Source: Alentia gelatinosa
Lineage: Eukaryota; Annelida; Polychaeta; Phyllodocida; Polynoidae
Assembly: GCA_950022655.1 (NCBI GenBank)
Contig: OX465579.1
Span: forward strand, 14,111,088-14,175,087
Length of the DNA: 64,000 nucleotides
Direction: 5' to 3'
The notes beneath the pieces are model-generated. The model did no database searches. It saw only the letters and a list, made by a program, of their open reading frames with translations, and was not told the DNA's origin. Position numbers and translations under genes: made by a program. This document shows positions 35,713 through 46,897 of this stretch, in pieces. How positions within the stretch are numbered: the stretch's first letter is position 1; each line of letters begins with the position of its first letter.

Positions 35713-35803
35713 CCTAACCCTGTCCCTATCCCTAATCCTAACACCAAACTTATCGTTATCCCTTACCTAAATCCTATCCCTATCCTTAACCCTAACCCTC
35801 CAT
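35713..35803 (-). repeat. Degenerate CCCTAA-like repeats
   Basis: CCTAACCCTGTCCCTATCC and CCTTAACCCTAACCC words, in opposite orientation to the tract at 23222-23316. Confidence 0.6.
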
Positions 35804-35869
35804 CATGCTAGCCTGAACCATCTATATGCTTTATGGTTTTTGGCCTTGGTGATATTATTTGCCTGGATG

Positions 35870-35990
35870 CTCGTTTGGATGCGCCATAATTATCACGGCT
35901 TTGCCTCGATGACGATTGCGGCGCATCTAAACTCGTGGAATATTGTCTATTTATATCATTCTCGATCTAATTCTATATAAGTCAGAGATG
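35870..35990. repeat. Decayed fold-back with CACGGCTTTGCCTCG loop
   Basis: GTTTGGATGCGCCATAATTA and partial complement GCGGCGCATCTAAAC flank the family-1 loop. Related to 17700-17775. Confidence 0.55.
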
Positions 35991-36049
35991 GGTTCAGAAT
36001 TTAACTTTCCGACCTGTGCCATATCAAATGTTGGTAGTAGACTTATTTA

Positions 36050-36216
36050 TAGCAGAACCCCGCTTCCGGGGCACCCCGCTTAAGGGGATGCCCCGCTTAA
36101 AGGGGAAACTATGCTCGCAACCGAAATTTGTATTCAGTTTATTTTAACCCCACTCAATGGGAAACTTTGGTCGGAACGGAGGATGTCCCCTTTTAAAAGC
36201 GGGGTTTTACTGTATA
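36050..36216. mobile_element. Short TIR element of the TACAGTAAAACCCC family
   Basis: AGCAGAACCCCGCTT to AGCGGGGTTTTACTGTA, with CCCCGCTTAAGGGG words. Confidence 0.72.
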
Positions 36217-37004
36217 TACCTGAATAAGTACTTTCGATAGTTACATACTGCTACTCCCTATACAGTATACCTGGCCTATTGTGTACGGCACCATGTAAAA
36301 TATTAATTTCGGGTATATTATAAATATAAAATAACATATTATGATCTTAGATGATACAAACTCGCTGGGGTTCATGTGTATTCACGAAATTAAGCCTCAC
36401 TGCCTCGTTCCATGGATAAACGTCAATTTAATCTCATCTTGTACGGTGTATAACCATTCTAAGACTGTTCTGTGTAAATATTCCCAATATTGCGAATCAT
36501 AAACGCCCAATATCCTGTGTTCATTATATTTGATTGAATTTAGTCGCTCAAGACAGATTAGCGAGAAACAATGCGAAATTCGTGGAAATACACACAGGCC
36601 TAGGATGCCAGGCCTCTTATCAACAGTTCCTTTTTGATCATTTCCGAAATGATTAAAAAAAAAGAGTAAGGTATTTTGTATGTTAATAAAGGGAGGGAAA
36701 AATAAAGGTAGAACTCCTTAAAGGTTGAAGAAAAAATAAACTGTAGTTGAATGGGTTTGCCAATACTTGTACCGCTAATGGCCTTACCTGAGTCATGTGA
36801 TACAGTCACAGGTAATTGATACCACTCTTTTACCTTAGAAAAATCGACCGAGATCTGGATAGAGAAATGTTTTAATGCCAAGGAAAATATTGTCTGATTA
36901 AGTCTCATATAAAATATCTCAATGATATTTGTAAGCGTGAGAAATCAAATCTTAACTATATAAAGGGTGGAAATAGATGGAGTATGGGCTACTAAATAAG
37001 CATC

Positions 37005-37005
<1 letters not shown>

Positions 37006-37062
<57 letters not shown>
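37006..37062. repeat. (AT)n microsatellite
   Basis: About 55 bases of alternating TA, followed by imperfect ACATATATACATATACAC repeats to about 37155. Confidence 0.95.
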
Positions 37063-37063
<1 letters not shown>

Positions 37064-37993
37064 CATATATACATATACATATACACATATATACATATAC
37101 ACTGCATTGACATATATACATATACACTTCATTGACATATATACATATATAGATACACTGCATTGCGTAGGCCTAATCCTACCTACAGAGCACAGAAATT
37201 ATCATACAGTACCAATTCATCGTACTTGGCTTTATGTATGGATGTTGCTAGGCAGCGGCGTAGGTCTCTTTTTGCATTAAGGCATCAAGGCAATCTATTA
37301 AACGGGTGCGTGGAGTGCACAGACTGGAGAGGGTCGTGGGAGGTGGGAGCGTCAGACTCCAATGTGTGGCCGAGGCAGAATTGACGTTTGGTGGACACAG
37401 AGTTAGAAAGCGCCAGGATTGGTCAGTACTGCCGCGGAGGTTTACAGTCGATAGACTTTTGTCCATTCGGCGGCTGACAATGCTTCCGATCTCTTCTGTA
37501 CATCTAGGACTACACATGGACAACAGGTGCCATGATACCATCCGGAATACACCACCGCCAGAGTATTGTATTATCCCCGACGGCAGGGGCGTATCGCATG
37601 AGCCCAACCTGGGGGATTAACAGGTTAATCTCCTATGAATCTATCTAATCTTAAATGAAGGCTTCAGAAAGTACCAGCAAGTACCAGCAAGTATCAGCAG
37701 GCCTATTCTACCAAGAAATCAAGAGTGGTTTCCAGATATTGGAATTTTACCTTCAGCGGATTGCGTTTTGAGTGGGTGTATTTGAATCACCCGGAATCCA
37801 CCCATGTGGATATTCCTTTAAAAAAAAAAAGCGATGCTAAATAATCGTTCTCCCATTGTTGAAACCAGGAGCAAACATTTACCGAAGTCCCGGGATACAG
37901 TGTGTATGGCACAGGACTATTGTGAAGAGACGGGGTAGAGTATCAAGGTACTGCCTCTTGATCCCACCCCTGTGTGTACACGGAGGCTTATCG

Positions 37994-38275
37994 ATGAGTG
38001 GTAGCGGCGAGCGGGCGGAGGGCAGGGCGGGTGGGGCGGGGCGTGCCGGGATGCTGGCCGCCCTGCTCCGGGCATTGCGCCCCGCCCGACACCGCCTCCA
38101 GTGGCCGGGCGCGCGGTCAGATCACGTCGCGGATGTTGACGCTGATAAGTCAGCCCTACGCCTCAAGGGGCAGTCGTGGTCGGGCGTGGAGGACGAGGGA
38201 CGAGCGGCGGCAGACCCGATGGAGATATCCGGGGAGGTGTGCCGCATCCAGGACAGCCCCTTCCGCATCCTCAAG
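37994..38275 (+). CDS. TRPA1-like gene, first recognised coding exon
   Basis: The open frame has two candidate starts, 37856 and 37994. I use ATG 37994 (MSGSGERAEG) because coding-like, GC-rich sequence begins there. The exon is far more GC- and CpG-rich than its surroundings. It encodes 94 residues: a Gly/Arg/Ala-rich low-complexity segment, then EVCRIQDSPFRILK, the conserved segment directly before the first ankyrin helix in invertebrate TRPA1. Donor AAG|GTGGGT, phase 0. The N-terminal low-complexity part is not conserved in the family, so the true start may be elsewhere. Confidence 0.72.
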
Positions 38276-41200
38276 GTGGGTCCTTTTTTTTTTTGGGCAA
38301 TTTTTAAGGGAATATTGTGTTACACAATCACCGAATTCGGCTATATGGCCGTTCTTCCACTCGGGCCCTAGACCCCTACTCCTCATTCTAATGGCGGGTG
38401 TTGAGCCGAATGGGCAGTGGGTACCATTTTTGTGTAAGTCTTTGGTATGACCCGACCGGGGTTTGAACCCACGACCTCCCATACTCGAGGCGAACACCCT
38501 GACCACATGGTCACCGAGCTTGGGTCCTATCGTAAAACTGGATGAGTTTTAATCTTGGCCACCGTATGCCACGACTGGAGTTTGGCATAGTGATTTCGCT
38601 AGGCAAAGCTGAGTGAAGTCCGGAGCCAAAACTCCAGGAGTGGCATGCAGTGGCCAAGATTAAAACGAATCAGGTTTTGATTTTATCCTATCCCGTCTCC
38701 TCGATTTTGGAATATTATGTGATAACAATTCTGTATGCCACTAGCGGCATATAAAACTCTGTATGCCAGTCAGTGTGGCATACGGAAACTCACTGTTAAG
38801 CCTATGGGATTTTATATTAGGGGTAGGATAATTTGTCTAAACCCTTTCCAGGCGAGCAGGTTGGTGGGTACCAGTAACTGCAGGGGCTAGGATGCCCCTG
38901 AACAGTATGTCTCTAGGGACGAGAATGCCTTGAGGCATTCAGGAAAGTGTCACGTGACCTAAAGAACTTCTTTATTGCCATAGTTTTGGAAACAGTATAC
39001 AAAATGTATTTATTTCCACACATATCTTTCCATATTTTACACAAACTCTTTAGATTTTTCTTGTATTTATTGGAAAATACCTGAATATATCATTAATGCT
39101 GTAGGCATTCTCATCCCCCCTTGTGTACACAATGCCTGTAGGCATTTTGCCCCCCATGTTCATAATGCCTGCAGGCATTTTCGTCCTGAATGGGTTAACT
39201 AGGAGTAGGTAAAGTATTCACCCCCGATCTCCAGCCAGGGGTGAACAGCTGTCTTCTGTCAATAGGCGAGGCAATTTGCATTTAGGGAACCAGCGAGGAA
39301 GACTTAACAAAATAGCTGGACTTGAGAACTAGCCAAACTCCACTGGAAAACTACCTCTAAATACACAGTCATAACATAAGAGACAGTTGTTTTGAAGGTT
39401 GGCAAAGACAACTGGGTGTATACTTATTGATTCGATTTTATTTCATATATGTCAAAGTGTGTGCAGTATGAAATGTTGACCCCGGTGGAGGGCTCCTGGC
39501 CCTGTTCGGTACACAGGCTCAACTAAGAGCAAATGATATGTTCATCATTGATGAATGGGATTTTGCGAATTTCAGGTAATACGGCTGGTAGCTTTTGTGT
39601 TATGGAGTTGCCCACCTTGAACCCGACAGCAAACAAAACTAGGAGCAAATAGCATGTTCATCATTGATGAATGAGCATGCAATTATAAATGAATAACAAT
39701 TGAAAGGTTATTTTGTATCGGTGCCATATCGGGAGGTCTATGATTCTATCGTAGTAGGTGGACGCCGGGCCGTCCACCTGCTACAATATTGCTCCGATAT
39801 TGTCTACGATGCACCGCCCGATAAAAAATCAAAATCGTGTCAGAGGGTCACCTAGACTAATATCGGGGCAGTTGACCACGTTTCTGCAATTAGGTACCAA
39901 AAAAACCCCATTAAGATGCATGGTAGATTGGCATGTCTAGACATATGTCTATGATTTTGCACCTTCCCGATATGTCTCCGATATTTGCTTTTTGTATCGG
40001 TGCCATATAGGGAGGTCTATGATTCTATCGTAGTAGGTGGACGCCGGGCCTGAGGCCTGGCGTCCACCTACTACAATATTGCTCCGATATTGTCTACGAT
40101 GCACCGCCCGATAAAAAATCAAAATCGTGTCGGAGCGTCACCTAGGCTAATATCGGGGCAGTTGACCACGTTTCTGCGATTAGGTACCAAAAAACCCTAT
40201 TAACATGCATGGTGGATTGGCATGTCTAGACATATGTCTATGATATTGCACCTTCATGATATGTCTCCGATATTTGCTTTTTGTATCGGTGCCATATAGG
40301 GAGGTCTATGATTCTATCGTAGTAGGTGGACGCCGGGCCTGAGGCCTGGCGTCCACCTACTACAATATTGCTCCGATATTGTCTACGATGCACCGCCCGA
40401 TAAAAAATCAAAATCGTGTCGGAGCGTCACCTAGGCTAATATCGGGGCAGTTGACCACGTTTCTGCGATTAGGTACCAAAAAACCCTATTAACATGCATG
40501 GTGGATTGGCATGTCTAGACATATGTCTATGATATTGCACCTTCCTGATATGTCTCCGATATTTGCTTTTTGTATCGGTGCCATATCGGGAGATCTATGA
40601 TTCTATCGTAGTAGGTGGACGCCAGGCCTAACGTGTAGATGAGTTAATGTTCATCTTCTGTGAAATGTTAACGTGTAATGGGAGATGCTTGTGAAACAGA
40701 ATAATCTGCATTTTGAATATCATTACAGGCATCGATCTCAACTCCTCTCAGACCCTTAGCTGTTTTTGAAAGGATCCCTTCTACCTGTGGCTTAAAGTAG
40801 GAGAGAGATGAATGGTACCTGGATTGATGAAGTGCACACCCCTCTCATAAGATCTCACACTCTCTAAGTGGTATTCTGTATTCTAGTCCAAATAAAGCCA
40901 CTAAGTCCACAGTATTCCCGCTAGGTGGCATCATTGAGATAATAGGAATCTTTTGGTTGCATTGATATACATTTATCACGAGATACAGGCCAGTGGATTC
41001 TCAAGGCTCTAAGCCTAGTTCGTTAAGAATTATTCTCCAATAGAGCATAGTGAGAACCTTGTACAGAATACCACTTAGAGAGTGTGAGATCTTGTGAGAG
41101 GGGTGCACCGCGTCCTTGGCTCCCGCTTTAGTCTGCAGCTTTCTTGTCTACTTTCGGAAGGAAGGGATTGATTATCCAATAAGATAAAGTACATATAGTT

Positions 41201-44200
41201 TCAAAAGGAAGAGGAGGCTGGCAATTCATAAATGCCCTATTACCTCTTTTCTAGATACCATGATGGTTTCTTAAAGATTAATGTTACAATAATAATGATA
41301 AACTTGACTGTACCTAAGACTTCAGAGGGCCCGAGTGGAACACCGGCAGTACTGCCGAACCCGGTGTAAAATGTAAAAATACATTCCCTGAATGAAGATT
41401 ATAAAAAAAAAAGATTCTGCAAATTGACTTACACATAATGACACCTTGGTTGACTCCTATGTCTTACTAAGAAGTCTGCTAATTTCCCCACATATCCAAG
41501 AGTGTTGGCAAACGGCAGATCAGCTGGGAGCTGTTTCAAAACGTGGGTTAAGTCTATGGTTTTGAAACAGCTCCCAGTTTTCATTAGTCTACATCCTTCT
41601 CTTCATAAAATTACATATATTTCACCTGTTATGCTTACAGTTGTTTATGTTTGTTCAGCTGATGCAATTTTATCCTGATCTGAAATTATTCAAATTTGTG
41701 ATTTTTATAGTAGGCCTGATACAGTATCACGAATAAAATGGATGCAGAATATCTGATGAATAAACATATTCACTATAGAAGCAGATAACAATAAATGGAA
41801 ACAATAGATAAAGAATCAGCTTTATTTATCAACAAATGCATGCAGTATTACCACCAGTCTAGCCCTGGAACAAATTTGCTGAACAAACAATCAAAAACAA
41901 ATATAATCATAGTTATAAAAACACCTAGACACTGAACGATATCAAATTGGAGGAACCTGTAAAATTTACTAAGTAACTGTAGACATGACCCTCAATGTAT
42001 TCCCCATAACATTTCTCTCAAATCATGTCAGTGTACTAAAAAGTAGGCCGCGAATTCTCATGCTACCTGTACGTTTTTGTGTCACCTGGTAATTCCGATT
42101 TCTAGAGTGCTTTAGCTCTAAAGGAAATACACAAAGAGGTCTACCACACGTCACGCACTGGTCTTCCTACTCTGACAGAAACAAACATGAAACCCAGACA
42201 ATTTGCCATCTGGAGGAGGAAACAGGTGTGAGAGAAACCAAATCAATTCAGATGCGATGTTTGCATGGGGCGACTACACTGATCAGTCAGAATACAATCT
42301 GCATTAAATGACATCGGCATTGTGCTCCGAAACCCATGCTACACAAAACATCCATAGAAAATCCCCGACTGATAAGCCCATGGCCAATTGGTGCTATTTT
42401 CTATGGCTCTTACAATATCCGCTAAAGCTCAATACACATCTACCGATTTCGGAACCTTGATTTATCCTACCCCTCATATAAATCTCCATAGACTTAACAT
42501 GGTGGGCCTGTATACCACGGTTATTATGCCATAAAATATTTATATGCCACGGGTGACATATGAAGTTAAAAACATGTGACAGGGTAGGATAAAATCTAAA
42601 CATCACTCAATTTCATATAATTGTTTACATGCCATTCGTTGTCTTCCGCTACAGATATCACTCAGCTTCGCTTCGTGATATCATTCCGCAAAGAGAACTC
42701 ATGCCATATAAACAATCATATGAAATTTTGTGATGTTTCATGATAGTACCTTTGACGACGACAAACGGACGGTAATTTGTCTCGGTCAAGGCATCCTATA
42801 TAAAGCCGGAGACACACCAAGCGAGAAATGCTGCAATTTCCGGAATCGCCAAAACGAAATGGCGTGTATGTGAGCTATTATTGTATATTTCACCTGATCA
42901 TTGTTTCCGAGACGCTAACTTATCGGTAGGAGATATTACTATGAACAAATATCTGGGCTGATAAGGTAAGGCATACGTAACGTTAATATCATCGCCAGAC
43001 TCAAATTTGAACAAACAAATATATCATATATATATGCTATTTTGTATTGGCGATTCCAGAGGTCGCTGCCATGACTCTCTTGGTGTGTCTCCGCCTTAAT
43101 GGAGTCGGCTGTAGTCGGTAGATGTAGCACAGTTAGGCAAGGGTCAGGCAACAATTAGTGAACCACCTCCTTCAGATGTTATTTTGTTGCTGACACATCG
43201 TGGTTTCTATGGTGGCCAAAAGTTTATCAACATGTTGATAAATCTAGTCGCCAACAACGAAACATTGGTAAATGATGCTTGATTGGGTGGCTGACACAGG
43301 CCGAGGTATTACGTTATTCGCCTGGGACAAGTTCACCGACTCCTATATGATTTGGGAACTACTTGTTCAATCCTGAATCGGTAGATGTGTATTAGGCTTT
43401 ACTCACCCACTCCGCTTGTTAGTTGTGAAACAGACAATTGACAGACCATACACTAAGGCCCGGCGTCCACCTACTGCGATAGAATCGTAGACCTCCCGAT
43501 ATGGCACCGATACAAAATGTCAAAATCAGTGCCATATCGGGAAGGTGCAAAATCGTAGACATATGTCTAGACATGCCAATTCACCACGCATTGTATGGGT
43601 TTTTTATCAGTGTCTAATCGCAGAAACGTGGTCAACTGCCCCGATATTAGGTGTCCTTCCGACGCGATTTTTAATTTGTATCGGGAGGTGCATTGTAGAC
43701 CATATCGGTGCCATATCGTAGTAGGTGGACGCCGGGCCTTAGAATCAAGATACTGCACAACTATAAGGGAACCTTGAGAACTTGCCTAAAAACACTGTCC
43801 TCTACTCTACAGTACTGACATGGGATCTACTACTAACAAACAGCGTACTTGTTTTTGTTAGTTAAATGTTGATGTATGTATCAGTGGTGAATATATCAAC
43901 AACTTGGAGCAAATCGTATGTTCTTCATTGCTGAATGAGCGTGCAATTATAAAATAATAACAATTACAAGGTTTGGGTTACATTCATTTATCTCACCCCT
44001 GGTATTTTTTCTCCATAGACTTAACATTGGGAACTCGTATCCAACGCCCATGAGATATTTGGGGCAAATATCTAATTGGGGATTATGTCACAAATATTAG
44101 GCCATTAGTCAATGTGAAGGGTGAGATGAATCCAGAAATCTATTCAAGTTTAGGGTCGGTGCACGATCCCATCTTGTTTGAATTGCTACGTAATTCAAGT

Positions 44201-46849
44201 GGCTTAACCTTGTGAATTACTACGAGATTCAAACTTGATGGGATACACGCTTTGGCTCTAAACCTTCATAGGTTTCATCTGTAGTATATGGATCGTTTCT
44301 GTGACCTACATGCACCTAATCAACCTGCTATTTTTGGAACTGCCTCAGTCTAAGATTCGAACCTATCAAGCACCAGTGGGTCTTGAGGTATTTCAGTCTT
44401 GAATGATTGGTCATGGTCAGCTAGGCATACCTTCAGGACCCAGAGACGCTGGCACCCTGCTCCTTTCCCAATATCAATGTAAATAGCACACATATAGCGA
44501 AAGGATAGCTTTTTTGGAGTATGCCGGTAATCTATATGTGACCCCTCTAACCTTTAGGCAATGTATATAGGTCGTATCAGGGTATTAGAGGGGTACCCAG
44601 CTGACCATGACCAATCACTCAAGACCAAAATACCTCAAAACCTACTGGCGCTTCATATGTATGGGTCCTAGACTCAGGCAGTTTCAGAAAGGGCAAGTTG
44701 ACTAGGTGCACGGGGTTACAGTAAAAGTATTCATAAACTGAATGTAACCAGACCTTTTAATTGTTATCTATTTATAATTGCACACTCATTCATCAATGAT
44801 GAACATACCATTTGCTTCTAGTTTATAATTCCACGCTCATTCATCAATGACGAACATACCATTTGGCCCTAGTCATCTTGTAACATCGCAATGACATTCC
44901 AAGGTCAAGCAATGTAAAATATAACACAGGTGGCTTTTTATCCTCTCGAAACAGGAGAGGGTTCTTTTCTAGAATAATTCTAAAAACAAGAGCATAGCTA
45001 AAAATTTAAAAATTTAAAAAAAATTTTTTTTTTTTTTTTTTTACACATAGCTAAATATTCATTTGTTTTCTCCTCTATCGTCAGGTTGCGGCCAGCGGGA
45101 ATATGCGGGAATTTGAACGGCTGTACAATGCAGACAATTCTCGCCTCCACCTCCGAGACAGCAAAGGCCAGACGGTGTTCCACCACGCCGCCACCAAGTC
45201 CAGGACAAACATCATGGACTTCATCATCAAACACGGTGGAGGTACACTTATGTTCCACTCACTGTGATTTAATTCCTCTGATGCACAAGCTTCCCCTCTC
45301 CATCCCCAGTCGAACCCCTCAATGTCATTTGCAGCTGGTGTGTTGCTACTTTCCCAGTAGATCTTTTACGTTGGCTGGTACCCGCCTGTGTTGAACGACA
45401 ACATCTGGGACCAGGGACCTGTTTCAGTAGTTTCGTGACATTAGGCCTAGACAGACATCAACAGCGGCACCAACAGTGCAAGCAACAGCGGAATTTTTTT
45501 TGTTAGGTTTCAAAACGCATGTCACAGTTAATGTCAAATATCAGCAGATCGGAGCGGACAATTTTCTTCATATTTGGAACGACTATAGGTTTTATATATC
45601 CCTTACTCGTGTTAAAGTTTCATTGCTTAATATATACGGGAAGTGAATGAAATTGTCTAATACTTTTAAAACTAGACGCAACATGTTTGGGGTCAGTCTT
45701 GTCCTAAGTGCAGCAACTTGTGTTGATCTGTCCCTATGGCGTCACAGACACCAACTATACATCTCACGAAACTAGTGAAACAGGTCCTTGTTTCACTAGT
45801 TTCGTGACATGTCTAGATGGCGTCTAGATGGTGTGTCCGGTTTCAGAAGAACTAGACATTAGACTTCATTTTGTCCGTTCTTGCTTGCACTGTTGGTGCT
45901 GCTTTTCATGCCTGTCTAACACTTTTGTCACGAAACTAGTCCAGGATATGTAGATTTGTCTAATTCTCATGTTTTGAGTCTGTCTTTTCCTAAGGGCAGA
46001 TCTACTTGTGTTGTCACGAAACTAGACAACCTCAATGTCTGTATGGTGTCACAGACATGTCATGAAACTAACTAGTGAAACAGGTGCCTGACAGGCAGTA
46101 CCACTGGGCGCAGCTATGGCAGTGGTTGAATGCTGGTTTTTGAGTTTATCATAGGAAGTGCCTGACAGACTCAAAACCAGCTCATTTTCAAAAGCCAACT
46201 GACATCACATTTGCTGTGATGTGGTTATCACGGGCAATAAATTCTAATGGGATATAAAATTGAAACAATTATAATGAGATGAAGTAGATATGACAGATTT
46301 TATAATATCATAGCTGAAAAATTGATCGAAAACAAAATTTGGTGACTTTGACAGGTTCTTGAGTAATAATAGGGGCTGCAGCCATTTGATAATCTATTAT
46401 GACACTGCATATTGCGCAGGGATCGACTTCCATTATGGTTTGAATACTTGACAACAAAGAAATCATTAGATCAGATATGCCTTTTTATTACCCACCTGAT
46501 ACGGAGTCTCCATACTAAGCCTATGGAGATTACAGATCGCTACTGAGGAGGATACGGAGCTCCGTACCCTCCTAGGAGGATACGGATTTTTTAGATGAAA
46601 GTAGTCCCAAACATTACTTCTTAATTACGTTGAAAAGTACTCTAACGATCATATTTATTGCTTAAATCTAAAAATAAGTGTGTAATAAATACAACATTAC
46701 CATAATTTCGATCTGTGTGGCCGTATTCTCCTTGTAGTTGACGCTACGCAATACTCCTCGCTGTCGCTCGGAGTATTACTATGCGTCAACTACGCGGAGA
46801 ATACGGCCACTCAGATCGAAATCATGGTAATATTGTGTATATATATCAC

Positions 46850-46897
<48 letters not shown>

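Larger units (their letters stand above)
42424..43401. mobile_element. TIR element (ATCTACCGATT ends) with two nested insertions
   Basis: Outer ends AAGCTCAATACACATCTACC and its complement AATCGGTAGATGTGTATT are flanked by TAA and TTA. The centre has the perfect palindrome TTTATCAACATGTTGATAAA (43223-43242). A family-1 fold-back (42456-42740) and another TIR element (42802-43096) sit inside. Uninterrupted relatives at 61010-61130 and 61900-62000 show where the insertions happened. Confidence 0.8.

Noticed and set aside
37163..37620. Overlapping open frames on both strands (about 104-119 residues) upstream of the TRPA1 exon
   Set aside because: No recognisable motif on either strand, no splice context that joins TRPA1, and the mutual overlap suggests a GC-richer stretch with few stops. 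Could be 5' UTR or promoter, but nothing shows it.
38400..38520. tRNA gene on the - strand (A and B boxes visible)
   Set aside because: The sequence does not fold into a complete tRNA, has a long body and A-rich tail and is bounded by a target duplication, so it is a SINE.
39716..40631. CRISPR-like or satellite-gene array
   Set aside because: Units are 289 bases, contiguous and nearly identical over their whole length, with the ends of a known dispersed MITE; the genome is eukaryotic.
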